A DNA stretch of 64,000 bases from Gracilaria gracilis (GCA_030374805.1 JARGSG010000200.1:682001-746000); one strand, 5' to 3'. Shown: positions 30,878-42,600, counted from the first letter of the stretch. Numbers and translations: made by a program. The notes: generated by a model from the letters alone, not told the origin.

Positions 30878-31319
30878 TGTTGATGAGTGTCGGGAGACAG
30901 GCAGACGGAAAAGAAAGATGGGGGAAGAACCAAAGGTCAAAAAGAGAAAGCGAACGGAAGGGCACACCTCTGGCGAACTGGCTTCTGCCTTCGCCGAGCT
31001 CACTCCCGGTCTTCGGCCGGGAGCTTTTATTGTGTTTGCCCGCGACCTCTTTGTCGAAGAGGATCGCTCGAGGTCGGCTCAATGCGGATCCAGCAATGAA
31101 CGCAAACCTCCAAAAAGTAAAGGAAATTCACATATGCAAATTTTACACGCGACTGTGTCAGCCCCATCTCGGTCCTACATTTTCCATCGCGGCTCATTCG
31201 GAGCAGCTGTTTGATCTGGTGAGCTGTTGCTCCGTTCCACGCACCGCCCGAGGGATACGCGCCAGTGTACGCGTCCGTACACCTGTTCCGCCGCGTTGCT
31301 GTCGTGATATTTCACAACA
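30878..31319 (-). repeat. LTR of element C, right (5' LTR in element orientation)
   Basis: 442 bp, TGTTG...CAACA, almost identical to 23796-24238. The element's transcription would start in this copy and run leftward. It ends six bases after the stop codon of the ankyrin-repeat gene. Confidence 0.85.
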
Positions 31320-31445
31320 CCTTTTCAATGGTCGGCTGCGGCTTGTGAGGAGAAAGGAACGGCATGTATGTTTGAGGCGATGCGCATCTGCTCTGCGGCG
31401 TCGCCGTCCGGCAGCATCGACAGCGGCGTGTTGTTGGCGTTGTTC

Positions 31446-31635
31446 TGTAATATAGCGGCGCCCACTTAAGCATTACGACCACTACCTGTGAATACATCAC
31501 GACCATCTAGCTAGTATAAGTATATAGCTCATTCCAGGAGTGGAGCTACTCTTAGTCTAGTCATCGGCAGTTCGTCGGTCTTGGTTCTGGTAAAGATGTC
31601 CAGTACCAGTCTGCTCCAACCTTCATTACCTTACA
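31446..31635. repeat. TRIM left LTR
   Basis: 190 bp, TG...CA ends, partner at 32201-32390. The internal TATAAGTATATAG may be the promoter. Confidence 0.85.
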
Positions 31636-32200
31636 TATGGTAGCATCTACGGAGCCACTTGAATCACCCAGTCACGCAACAAAAAAACGACAGAAAACAC
31701 AGTTAAAAGTAGTCCAGAGAAGATGCCAGAGCTGTGTAGTACTCACAGTAGGCCTCAAGCGCAGGACCACGACGGGTCAAAGACGTTGAATGGATTGCGC
31801 TGAACGTGACTTTCGTCACGAAGAATTGTCAAGCTTGTACATATGGGGAGACTTGACATGTCTAGAATGTGTCGGAACGGTAGGCCATGAAACATTCACG
31901 ATTTAGGGCATTGAATTGTCGCTGCGCTGCAGGACAATGAGCTCTTCAAGTTTTGTTTATCACGGTATCAGGATAGCTAGAGGTGCCTTACGAAAGACCG
32001 AGAAGAAAAACTATCAGACGCCGATGAGAAGAACAAGCAATTACGAGCACGATATATTTTTAAAATGGTAAGAGAAGTAAATAAGGTAGGAAGGAAGAAG
32101 GGAGACTATAGGTTGTTTTCGGACCAACAACTATTATGAAAGGTTAACGATCCTACAATGCTAGAATCGATGAGGACATCGATTTTGAAAAGGAGGTGAA

Positions 32201-32390
32201 TGTAATATAGTGGCGCCCACTAAAGCATTACGACCACTACCTGTGAATACATCACGACCATCTAGCTAGTATAAGTAGATAGCTCACTCCAGGAGTGGAA
32301 CTACTCTTAGTCTAGTCATCGGCAGTTCGTCGGTCCTGGTTCTGGTAAAGATGTCCAGTACCAGTCTGCTCCAACCTTCACTACCTTACA
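32201..32390. repeat. TRIM right LTR
   Basis: 190 bp direct repeat of 31446-31635, preceded by the polypurine tract and followed by the target duplication. Confidence 0.85.
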
Positions 32391-32670
32391 TGTTCTGCTT
32401 GAGCGACACAACGCGCGCGGCCCACGGACCGTTTGTGGCCACGCGCAGCGCAGTGAAGCGCCGTCTCTCCGCCAGCATCGATGCAGTGAACATCGTCGCC
32501 GCGCCGCAGTACTGTATCGCTTTCACGACGCCCAAGCGTCCGCCAAAAACGTCGCTGTGCAATGCAGTTCCGCCGTTCTTTACTCTATCGTTCACGGCGG
32601 CGTGGCGCGGCAGCAGCCTTTCCACTTGATTCGAATCGACGATTGCGGTAGCCTCGCGCAGCCCGGGCAA

Positions 32671-32978
32671 ATGTAACAGTACCCGCCCCCACCTCCGCCG
32701 CCAACGGCGCGCTCTCGACTCGACCCGACGGATGACAAGGCTCCGAAGCGCGTCAGGCCGTTACTGTAAGTACAGCCGATTACGCATTGACAGTAACGCT
32801 CACATGCCAAAGTGTACACGTTCACGTATCCGGCACTTTCCGTCAGTTTGCAAGTAAGCTACGTAGGAGCGCGCATATTCGAAGAGACGCCAACTGTGTT
32901 TGCGAGGAAGTTGCATTGCTGCGCGTGTGCGCTGCTGGCACGGCCATGTTCCTGCGCCCGTTGTTGTAAGAAGTGCAA
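32671..32978. other. Upstream flank of the ankyrin gene
   Basis: GC-rich; the ankyrin frame may extend into its left part. Nothing else is supported. Confidence 0.35.
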
Positions 32979-33012
32979 AATTATCAGCCTCCACGTCGAG
33001 AGGCTGATAATT
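32979..33012. repeat. Hairpin, 12-bp perfect stem
   Basis: AATTATCAGCCT (32979-32990) and AGGCTGATAATT (33001-33012) are exact complements around a ten-base loop. Confidence 0.75.
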
Positions 33013-33028
33013 AAATGCAGTCGTGTGA

Positions 33029-33059
33029 CCACGCAACTGTCGGACTGACAGTTGCGTGG
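33029..33059. repeat. Hairpin, 13-bp perfect stem
   Basis: CCACGCAACTGTC and GACAGTTGCGTGG flank a five-base loop (GGACT). A third, imperfect hairpin (GCATTGCTCGTTTC with GAAACGCGCAATGC) follows at 33078-33113, so three hairpins lie in a row. Confidence 0.75.
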
Positions 33060-33114
33060 CCTTTTAGATAGTAGTGTGCATTGCTCGTTTCCCATTCATG
33101 AAACGCGCAATGCC

Positions 33115-33438
33115 TATAAAAGCAGGGTGCACCGAGGAGTTCGGCCGCTCCTCCTTTTATCATCCTCATCATTTTCATTATCTAAACACTTATCTATATT
33201 TTTCCTTGCGCGCTCCCTTCTCCGCGCGCTTCAACCGTCCTATTTCTACCACATTCGAAAACTAGGTAACTTTGAATAGACAAGGTATGTTTACCTATTT
33301 TTAATTTAGATTTTAATATATTTTTCTATGGTATTTCTTCCAGATTGCTTTGGTTATAAGACCAATGAATCTGAATTTATATGTCTTAGAATACAAATTA
33401 TTCAATTTTTGTACGAAAAATAACCCAAAACAAATAAA
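33115..33438 (+). ncRNA. Possible short spliced transcription unit of unknown type
   Basis: A TATA box TATAAA at 33115-33120, a pyrimidine-rich leader, a plausible intron 33285-33343 (GTATGT...CTTCCAG) and AATAAATAAA at 33433 outline a roughly 300-base transcript. Only a frame of about 35 codons follows the intron, so it may be noncoding, the promoter end of a longer gene that has been lost, or a solo-LTR-like remnant. Three tandem hairpins lie immediately upstream. No family is recognised. Confidence 0.3.
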
Positions 33439-33439
33439 T

Positions 33440-34139
33440 AAATGTCTGTCTAAATTTGCAAACATTGGCTGAGGTAAAGCACAAAAACAATAATTAACTC
33501 AGTATTTTTACTTCTCCGTTGCAACCATCTTGCTGATTAAAAAGCGCATACGTGACCGACGTATACGAGCTGTAGTCATGCACCTCGCGATCGTTGTTAA
33601 AGACGTCACCCACGTGGACAAGGAGCAAGTCAAATCGACCACCGCCGCTACCAGACCAAAAATTATCGAACCGTGCTGGCGTGCTGCGTGGGGCACCCGC
33701 TTGCGTCAGCACCGCACCAGTGTTCAACTTCACAAGATGCGAAATCATCGAGGTCAAAGACAACAACGTACCTCTTACTATGACCACTTACCTGGATTGC
33801 CTTTACGCTAAAGAATTGTCGCGCGCTAGGAGTAGAGAACGCCATTAACGCTTCACGGCCCAAAAGATGAGAGCCTGCCGATCATTATCCGGTACAATCA
33901 TGTACCTCGGCTCTGCGGTGCTCCCACAGGCATCACTGGTGACATATAAAATGCAGCAGGAAATTGGCAACTTGCGCGTGGTACACTTCATAGAAGCAAA
34001 CGGAATGCTACAAGAGACCTGCCGTTTAAAACCAACGGTCAAGTACGTCCGAACATTGGGCCTAATGTCAGCAATCCTCATCAGCCTTTCAGATGCCTCA
34101 AGTGGAACTAATGAGCTCGCATACGGTCAGAAGGGTGTC
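33440..34139. other. Possible decayed coding region left of element A
   Basis: Minus-strand frames at 33494-33787 (RFDNFWSGSGGGRFDLLLVH) and 33845-34081 (RTYLTVGFKRQVSCSIPFAS) look protein-like, but they lie in different frames with stops between and match nothing I know. They may be parts of a host gene remnant into whose upstream part element A inserted. No secure call. Confidence 0.25.
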
Positions 34140-34144
34140 ATATG

Positions 34145-34913
34145 TGTAGTGCAACGCCCTCTGATGGAGGTCTCTGACTACTTTGTCATATTCCGACCTG
34201 TCGGGCGGGTGCTCCAAATGGGAGTATATGAATAGTAACAACCACTGTAGTGGGAGGGACACGTGGGACACGGTTGAGCCAGAAGGTTGGCCACGTACAC
34301 GTGGGACGGGCGCCACGGCGCGTGGGTAATTACCACTGGGCGTGGGCCTAATTTAGTTAGTTCATTTAATTAGTGTTGGTGCGAGCTCACTACTTAGCCC
34401 GGCGGCGACCTCGCTGCCGTGCACAGTAAAGTTCCCCCAACCAGGATTGGCTCTATACTTCTTCGCCTTCGGCGGTCATCGACTCCTTCCAGGAAAGAGG
34501 CTCCGTTGCCTACGGGTATTGTATCCTCCATGCGTCACCTAAAAGGACCCATTCGTGGAAGTGTTTTCCGCTTGTGTCGCGTTCGACCCTGTACGGGGAT
34601 AACCCCGGTGTTTACCGTAGCCCTTTTTGCCCTTTCCTCCTTTTCCTTCTTTCCATCCCCCGCTCTCGCGGATTCCTTTTCTCCTTCCCCCCTTCCGTGG
34701 ACTCGTGCCTCTCTTGAGGGCCCGTTCACCCACACACGTGTTGCCAACACCGATCCTTGCTCAACTCTCTACGCCCGTCGTGACGGCTTGGCCTCGGCTT
34801 ACACCCGACTTCGTCGTGCCTTGTTAGAGAGGCTCTGTCTGCTGACTACCCTCCTACGGAGGAAGATCTCGGACGTCTTCGTGGTGTCTTTCCGCCTCTG
34901 GCGTTGCACTAGA
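34145..34913 (+). repeat. 5' LTR of element A
   Basis: 769 bp beginning TGTAGTGCAACGCCCTCTGA and ending GCACTAGA; the partner LTR ends CACCGCA. It shares several short motifs with the LTRs of element B (GAGCTCACTACTTAG, CGTCGTGACGG), showing the two elements are relatives. Confidence 0.85.
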
Positions 34914-34915
34914 AA

Positions 34916-34930
34916 GTGGTCTCCCGACTT
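34916..34930 (+). other. Primer-binding site of element A
   Basis: Two to three bases after the LTR comes TGGTCTCCCGACTTA. Its complement ends TCGGGAGACCA, like the 3' end of a eukaryotic tRNA-Tyr acceptor (yeast tRNA-Tyr ends GGGAGACCA). The same site follows the 5' LTR of element B. Confidence 0.5.
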
Positions 34931-35033
34931 AGAATCGGATATTTGGTTTAAAACGTACTCGTGTGTGTTTTCCCTCTTTGAGGTTTCGTTTCTACTTCTG
35001 GAAGTTTCCCGTTGCACGGTTGGTTGAGAAATC

Positions 35034-36690
35034 ATGTCTCGAAAACCGTCTGAGAAGAAAGCTGCGGTTACTCGCAGTCGTTCTCACAGTGGTAGTGTCG
35101 CTGGGGATGATCGGTTCGTCTCACGCATCCCCAGGCGTGCTGGCTCCACCCTTGGTGTGAACAATCCGTCCAAGACGTCGGGCCAACAACCGGTGCACAG
35201 GACACTCCCCTTCGCCCCGTTGCTTCCCCCTACTGATGCCGCTGGTCCGGCCCCTGCCGTTGCTGCCGCAGCTTCGTCTGCTACGGCTACACCCGCGGCC
35301 GCGGTGGTTCAGTGCCATCGGGAGGAGGACAACATCCCCCAGGGTATAACTCTGGAAGAGCAGTTGCGTCAGCTGCGCACTGCTCACAACTCCCTTGTAG
35401 GGGTGGTCAACATTCTACGCCGACAGGCGGACGACTCCCCTGCAACGGGTATTTCTGCGGATTTTCGTACGTTACGGTCCGACGTCAACAAAATGTTGGA
35501 GTGCTTTGGTCATCCCGCCACCTTCGTAGAAGGAATTCAGGACCGATTTGATCGCGTAAGAGACCGCCTGGAGATGCTGGAGCAAACCATTCCTATGGAT
35601 GCTGCCACTCCAGCGGAGCCGGTCGCTGTGTCGCACAGGGCCAAGAACTCGGCACGCGAGAAAAACCGCCCCAAGCGAAAGGGCCAACAGGACGATCAGG
35701 GTTCAGACTCGTCTACTTCGTCGGATGCGGACCCGAACAACTTGGACAATGCTGACTCGTCAGACTCGTCGTCTGACGAAGACCGTGCTATACGGGCGTC
35801 ACGCTCTAAGCGGTCTGCATTCACGCAAGGTGCGGTTCGTGCTCGTACAAAAGGACGGAAGCACGCGGGCTTGAAATTCCTGAAGCCCACCAACCCTCTC
35901 TACGAGAAGCTGTTGTCGTACCGGTATTACCGTTTGGAAGACTTTTTTTTGGATCGAACACCCCGTGGTACGGGCAAGGTGAAGGACTGCATCAAACGGA
36001 TGCAGCTCTCGCTTCGTAACCAGTTGTTTACTGGAGAAGACCCAATCTTGGTGCTAGATTTTCTCGCCCGCTTCGTCGCGGAAGCCGATATACTCGGGAT
36101 GAACGAGGGACAGGCCTACATTGCCTTACCGTATTTCTTACGTGGTGTGGCCGAGGACCAGTATCATTCTGTAAGAGGTTCTTCGCGGGCCTCCGAAGGA
36201 GGGGTTACTTGCTGGCCCGAAGCAGTGCAATACCTATTACAGTCATACGCCACAAATGGTGCCATTCAGTCGGCGATACTCGCTCTGCGAGACACACGTC
36301 AACGCTCAGGCGAAACGGAAACCGATTTTTCGTACGCCTGAACAAGGCTTTCCACCGTTGTGGTAATGTCTACCCCGCTGCAGAGCGTTGTACGATGTTC
36401 ATCGACGGACTCGACCCGGCTATCTGGACTTTGGTCGCCCGCTATCGCGAGGACAGGAGGAAGATCACCTACCTGGAGCTCATCCAGCATGCAAGAGCCC
36501 AAGGTGACTACCTCCGCGCCATAGCTCCGAGTACTCAGTCTAAGTCCGCCAAGGCGTTGTTGATGGAAACGAAATCCCCATCTCTGTCGCTCGTCGCGGA
36601 TGAAGCACCTCCGAAGGAGTACGATAACGTCCAGCTCGCCCACGGCGATATCGGCTCCATTCCGACAACGGTCCTCCCGTAGACGACGGA
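35034..36690 (+). other. gag region of element A
   Basis: Begins MSRKPSEKKAAVTRSRSHSG, followed by an Ala/Pro-rich stretch, a Ser/Asp-rich region and the capsid-like core NPLYEKLLSYRYYRLEDFFL and CIKRMQLSLRNQLFTGED. A similar core occurs in element B. Broken. Confidence 0.7.
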
Positions 36691-37429
36691 TGCCTCCTTC
36701 GAGACCGCTCAGGACGGCACCGTGCTTTATGCCGATGCTCCCCGAGTTCGCGGGCCTTACATCCCGTACTCGAACGGAGGAACCCACTTCCAACGACCAG
36801 GATGGCAGGACAGCCGCCCAGCGGGACGTTTCACGGATAACCGGAATGGGACCCTTCGACAGGGTAGGCAAACATTGATAGCGCTGATATGCCATCTCTG
36901 CTATACCCATCGTCACACGTCACCCCAGTGCCTTCTCTCCTTGAGAGATCTGGGCAAGGTGACGGTGAACTATGAGGCCCTCACTCCAGAGGAGAAGCGT
37001 TCCGTCCCAATGACGTAGTATCTCCTGGCCAAGACGGACTCCGCCCACGTCGTACCGACAGCGCCGACCTACCAGCGTGCTGTGGCACAGCCGGCTCATC
37101 CGGTAGCACCGGTACACCCCGTCGTGAACGATCCAAACACCGCTGTTGCGGGACCCCGAGGCCAACGTGCCCAAGCACTCGTGGTCGAGGAACCTGAGCA
37201 GCCGCCGCAGGCTGAAGCCCAGGGAAACTAAACGAGGGAGTCTCCCATTCTGGAGAGATGTCCTCAGAGCAGAGGCTGCCGACGTCCGAGGCGACGCCGC
37301 CTCGCTCCCCGGTGAAGATACTTTCGAGGAAAGACACCGCTGACGCGGAACACTTGGGTGTTCTTCGTCGACTGTGGATACGGGTAAAGAAAAACCTGTT
37401 CCCGGATAGAGTCCTCGTGATGGCCAAGC

Positions 37430-40400
37430 GTAACTATAAAGTTAACGCCGACCTTGGCCTCAGTACCCAGTTTATGGTGCGCACTCTCACTGTATTAGAC
37501 ACCGGTGCAGGGCCGAACTTCATCGTGGAGTCCCTCCTGCCACCGCTGCTGCGGACACTTATTCGCCGCGAAGCGACGCCCGAAGTCGCCGACGCGAATA
37601 ACAACCCGTTACCAACGGTGGGAACAATCGACTTAGTCCTGGGTTTGGGGACCTCCGTGGTCAAGCTCGACTTTGTGGTATGTCGGTCATTGGCTGCCCC
37701 AGTTATTTTGGGATGTGATTACTGCGACAGATTCGTCGACGCAATCAGACCCCGCCTCAGGCGTGTGGAATTCGAAGACGGTTCGTCGGTCCCGATAGTT
37801 CGTCGGCCGCTGAAGCGTGCATCGAGGAAACAAGTTCCACTACCTGCTGCACAGGAATCACCACCGGCGACTCGTGAGTCCACAAAACTCCGCCTCGCAG
37901 CGTTGGTATGCATTCCACCAGAATCCCAAGTAATGGTGCAGGTCCATTCCCGTCAACACGGCCTTCGGGTTATTCAACCCATTTCCTCGTTGTACGAGAA
38001 GTATCACCTCGCAGTGGCGAACGGTGTTGCACAGGTGTCACCGACTGCTCATTTCCGGATACTTGTTGCCAATCTTGGCAACATCCCCCAGTATCTGGTA
38101 AAGAACCAGGTCATTGGATCGGTCACACCGCACCCACTCGCGATGCTCCCTACCCGAATGAAGGCTGCCGATGTCCTCAGTTTGGGCTCCTCAAAAGAGG
38201 GCGACAATCCGGGACACCCCGACGTTCCGTCTAAGGAGGGGGAGGATACTCCCGTCACAACTCCGATGTCAACGGATAAATTGCCGAGTGACTCGGAAGC
38301 CGCGCCTGCGCCTACATCCGGTACGGAACATGGCCCAACGAGCTATGACCGGATTGATGCCGTGAAGGCTCTTGAGGAGCTCGATCTCGGCCACGTGCCG
38401 GAATCACACCGTGAACGTCTGAGAGATATGTTACGGGAATTTACCCCAATGTGGGATGGATCTCTTGGTGAGATAAATACAACGGAACACCGGATTGATT
38501 TGATACCGGACGCGCGACCCGTTTCGCAACCCTCTTACAGGGCAGGACCGAAGGCTCGGGAAGAAGAGCAGTTCCAAGTGGACAAGATGCTCCGCGCAGG
38601 CGTGATTGAGCCCGCTCAGTCACCCTGGGCGTCCTCAGTAGTACTGGCAATCAAGGCCGACGGAACCTGGAGGTTCTGTGTCGACTACCGCCGGCTCAAT
38701 GCCCTGACGATCAGAGACACGTACCCAATCCCTCGCATGGACGAGTGCATCGATTCGCTCGGAAACGCAACCGTATTCACGGCATTGGACGCCAATTGCG
38801 GATACTGGTAAGTCCCCGTAAGGGAGGAAGACCGCGATAAGACCGCGTTTGTTTGTCACTCTGGGTCTTTCCGCTTCAAGCGTATGCCGTTTGGTCTTAT
38901 CAACGCCCCCGCTACATTTCAGCGTGCTATCGACATCCTGTTGAACCGCTTTAAGTGACGGACGTGTCTAGGTTACCTAGATGACATAATTGTCTTCTCC
39001 AGTAATCTGGACGATCATCTCACCTACGTAAGGGAGGTAGTGACCACACTGCGTGACGCAGGAATTTCCCTCAAGCTGAGGAAGTGTGAATTCTTCACAG
39101 ACACCGTGAAGTACCTGGGCCACGTTATCCGTCCAGGACGGTTGTCGATCGAGGAAGCTCGACTGAAGTCCCTTGCCAAGGCGAAGAAGCCGCGAACCCA
39201 AACGGAATTGCGCTCCTCCTTGGGATTGGTCAACGTCTACCGACGGTTCGTCCCGAATTTCTCGGATATCGCGGCACCCCTCAACGCACTACTGCGAAAA
39301 GGCCAGCCACCGAAACTGGTACCCTTCACCCCTGTCGAGACAGAGGCGTTTAACTCCTTGAAGGAGGCTGTCACATCTGTTCCGATTCTATCGTTGCCAA
39401 AACCCGGACTACCGTACTCCGTGGACACGGATTCGAGCGACTACCAAGTGGGTTGCGCTCTTTTCCAAACCACCCCCGAAGGGGAACGTAAGCCCATTGG
39501 TTACTGGTCGCGCTCGCTCAATGTTCATGAACGGAATTACTCCGTTTCGGAGAAAGAATGCCTCGCCGTTGTGTGGGCTCTGGCAACTCTTCGCCCCTAT
39601 CTTATGGGTGTGCACTTCACCGTGTACACGGACCATTCCTCGCTGAGGTGGTTAATGAACATCTCCGACCCGTCGGGACGCCTCATGTGATGGAGGCTCC
39701 GCCTAGCGGAATTCGACTTTCAAGTCGTGTATAAGAAGAGAGCGCTGAACACACAGGCCGACGCACTGTCGAGATTACCCACGAATGGGGAAGCCCTCCC
39801 CTCGGGAGACGATGAGATCCCTTGTTTCGTCGCTAACGAGGTGGACACGGAAGATCCGGAAAGTGAAATCGACATTTGGCCAGAAGACTGGGAATTTGAC
39901 GATGAATTGGACGAACTACACGTGGGAAACGAGAATGGGGCTCACAAGCCCCTACCGGGAAATTTTGTCCCGGTAACACCGGAGGAAATGATCCGAGAGC
40001 AGCATGGTGACCCGTTCTGCGTGAACATTCGTGCCCGTTTAAACGGTGGTGCGGTCCTCCCGTTTGAGGTGAACGACATCGGCTATCTCATAAGAATGGT
40101 CGAGTCTAACCCACAAGTGGTGGTCCCTCACACGCTGCAAACGCGGGTACTCCGACTATCGCATTACGCGAAGCTGGGCGGCCACGCAGGTGGAAGGAAG
40201 TTATACCTAACCCTGAGAAGGGACTTCTACTGGCCCGCCATGGCGGTCGATTGCTACGCAACAGTGCGGCTCTGCACGGAGTGTGCGAAAAACCGGGTGA
40301 AGCTCCGGAGGAACTCAAAGAAGATGATGCTATTCCCCGCAAGGGCGCCCCTCGAGTTTCTCACAATCGATATACTTGGACCCCTCCTGACGACCCGGAG

Positions 40401-41100
40401 AGGTCACAAGTTCTTGCTCGTAATAACGGATCGTTTCTCGAAACTGGTTCGGACTGTCCCTCTGAAGAGGATCACCGCTTTTACGGTAGCCCAGGCCTTC
40501 GTGAAGCACTGGATTTTTGTCTACGGTACACCGGTTCAGGTACTCTCCGATAACGGGAACCAGTTCGCATCGCGGTTTTTCCAAGATGTATGTCGCATCC
40601 TGGATGTAAAGAACCTGTTCACTACAACCTACCACCCCCAGTGTAATGGGCAAGTCGAGCGGTTCAACCGGACGATGCTAGAATCTCTCCGTTCTTACGT
40701 GGCCGATCACCCAAAGATATGGGACCTGTACACTGACGCGCTGACGTTCGCGTACAACACGCAGGTACATAGAATCACCGGTGTTTCACCGTTCGAGTTA
40801 GTACTCTCCCGTACCCCCCACCGCTGGCGTTGGAAGCACAGCCTACGCTGGGTAATTTCCCCTCTGTGGGTGACTACCGCCAGAAATGGAAGTAATGGCT
40901 ATCCAAGTTGGTACCCGCCACTCGCCAATCCATGGCGAGGACTCAAGGCACTTACAAGCGTGATTTCAATGCTTGCCTGCGAGGAGGGAACACACAGCCA
41001 GTTAAGGCGGGTACCTACGTCTTCGTACGGAAGGAACACTATAACCCTGATAGGGAGAAACGCCATAAGCTCTCGCCCGCGGCGGATGGATCATTCAAGG
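37430..41100 (+). other. pol region of element A: protease, RT, RNase H, integrase
   Basis: Protease with VLDTGAGPNFIVESLLPPLL; RT with RFCVDYRRLNALTIRDTYPI and YLDDIIVFSSNLDDH; RNase H with SVDTDSSDYQVGCALFQTTP and VYTDHSSLRWLMN; integrase with the zinc-binding HYAKLGGHAGGRKL...LCTECAKN pattern, VLSDNGNQFASRFFQ and YHPQCNGQVERFNRTM. Order protease-RT-RNase H-integrase identifies Ty3/gypsy. Confidence 0.85.
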
Positions 41101-41179
41101 TAATCTCCGTCGCGGAGGACACAGTGGTACTGGAAATCAAGGACGCGCATGAGCGGACCTCCCGCGATCGCGTGGTCTT

Positions 41180-42600
41180 GGCCCCACCACCCTCGTCTGA
41201 GGTCGTACTGGCACCTGCCAGCCCCGTGTCTACGGAATCAACAATCCCTGAAACTATCGTGCTGAATCGCCCACTGATTCTACCACACCCGAACCGGGGA
41301 CTGTCCGACCTACCGATGGACTCGGATACACCGATGATATTGGAAAGTATTGCTGGCCAGAATGGCCATCTCTCTGTTCAGCCCGCTCGCGGGAACACTA
41401 CCCGCGTGGTGGAACGCTCTACCCCATCTCCTGCCGCTCCGTCTAAGGAGGGGGAGGAGGTCACTTCTGCTGAAGGTTCTCCGCCTTCGCAACGAGAAGA
41501 AGACATCCGTGGTGACCGCCAGGCTGCTGCAACACCGGAAGTCCGGTCAGACATGCCGCTGCAGGCGGAGGAGCTACACGCTGAAGCGGACAGAACAACC
41601 ACACCCTTGCGCAAGACGAACCGTGACCGTGTCCTGGTACCAGCTCAGCTGGGTTCTAAGGAACCAACCCCACCGGGGACGGCTCCGAACAATCGGTCGC
41701 ACGCGCCCACCGCAACGGCGGACGCGGCGCTGAAACCCGCCGCTGGACGCGGGACGGCAACCCCTGTACAAGGGGAGGCCGACACCACAAGGCCACCCAC
41801 GGTTGCGGAAGTTCCGAGTGTCTCGGTAGACCCTGGCATCGTTGCCAGACGGAAACCGGTCACCCGGGATGATGTTCGCGTCATGGACGGCGAGGACACG
41901 CCATCTGAGGCGGAAATCCTCCAAGTAATGGGTGCGGCCCGCGCTGCACCCAGTACCGCTGGAAGTCCCACCAGGAGCTCGGAGTCACCGGAAGTAACCG
42001 TTGGGAACGAATCGCCACGGCGCGGCCACTTGGCACGCGCCGGAAAGGACACCCTGTCCAGGGAGGCGGATCGCCCCACGGCGCCCCACGGCCACAGGTC
42101 AGTGAAGTCACGTGCAAGCACGGAGGGCACGCGTGGCGCTGCACCACTCGCAGCGCAACGCGGGAAAGCCGCGACGAGCTCGTCGGAACCACCGTCAGTA
42201 CGGGTTGAATCACGCAGACTTGCGGTTCGCCCCGAAGCAGGCAGACTTGCGGTACGCACACCGGAACACCCGCCTCCACGGAGGACCACCCGGTCAACCG
42301 CGACGAGCGTATCGACACCGGACTCGGAAAATTCCCCTTCGCAGGGCGATAGGAGCACAGCTGTGACGACGACTCGGCAAGGCGGGCAGGTGTACGTACA
42401 AGAGTACATCGTCGACCGAATTGTCGGGCATTCCTGGAATCAGGAGGGTATACTACGCCACCACGTTCGTTTGTACGGGTATGACCCGGCTCAGGACACC
42501 GCCGACCCGATCGAGCATCTCCCACGTTCAAAAGTGGTTCAGTATCACCGTCGAACGGCAACAGCCCCACCAGCTACGCTGGGAAGTGCCCAAGTGGGAT
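41180..42600 (+). other. Pro/Thr/Arg-rich linker and chromodomain-like tail of element A
   Basis: After the integrase the sense frame becomes a long low-complexity region rich in Pro, Ser, Thr and Arg, then ends in a chromodomain-like segment (EYIVDRIVGHSWNQEGILRH, LYGYDPAQDTADPIEHLP). Element B has the same arrangement. In chromoviruses such tails guide integration to particular chromatin; that role here is inferred. Confidence 0.6.

Larger units (their letters stand above)
23796..31319 (-). mobile_element. Ty3/gypsy chromodomain LTR retrotransposon (element C), recent but broken
   Basis: Two direct repeats of about 443 bp, starting TGTTGATGAGTGTCGGGAGA and ending TTTCACAACA, flank an interior that reads on the minus strand: gag near 30330-30860, reverse transcriptase and RNase H about 28900-30340, integrase about 28260-28830, and a chromodomain about 27500-27720. 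Five-base flanks GCTTT and CCTTT agree at four positions. The LTRs differ at only about two places, so the insertion is recent, yet the interior lacks a recognisable protease and has a few breaks, so it probably moved with help from another copy. A 3.2-kb piggyBac element sits inside it. RT and integrase resemble the gypsy elements of oomycetes and algae. Confidence 0.85.
31446..32390. mobile_element. TRIM-type short LTR retroelement
   Basis: 945 bp bounded by direct 190-bp LTRs (31446-31635 and 32201-32390), each starting TGTAATATAG and ending ACCTTACA. A perfect 5-bp target duplication TGTTC flanks it (31441-31445 and 32391-32395). Two bases after the left LTR comes TGGTAGCATC, a plausible primer-binding site complementary to an initiator-Met-like tRNA 3' end. 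GAAAAGGAGGTGAA just before the right LTR is a good polypurine tract. The 565-bp interior has no ORF. The LTRs differ at about seven of 190 bases, so it is moderately young. It is non-autonomous and structurally whole. Confidence 0.85.
31325..32670 (-). pseudogene. Ankyrin-repeat gene interrupted by a TRIM element
   Basis: Minus-strand frame at 32395-32670 contains a good ankyrin repeat: NGGTALHSDVFGGRLGVVKA then IQYCGA, preceded by REATAIVDSNQVERLL. The frame is cut by the insertion at 31446-32390. On the far side the same reading frame resumes directly after the duplicated target (NNANNTPLSMLPDGDAAEQM, a second repeat-like start) and ends at TGA (31325-31327). The frame is open to the right of 32670 too, but without a clear ATG, so the 5' end is not fixed. 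The product was probably a small ankyrin protein for protein binding. This allele should be disrupted unless the insert is spliced or terminates transcription. Confidence 0.6.

Noticed and set aside
34419-35027. 202-codon ORF across the 5' LTR of element A
   Set aside because: The matching frame occurs in the 3' LTR (45135-45578) and is LTR leader sequence, not a gene.
41645-42570. Minus-strand ORFs of 229-254 codons opposite the Pro-rich linker of element A
   Set aside because: They mirror a GC-rich low-complexity sense frame, overlap each other in different frames, and element B has no counterpart, unlike the antisense ORF at 42894-44741.
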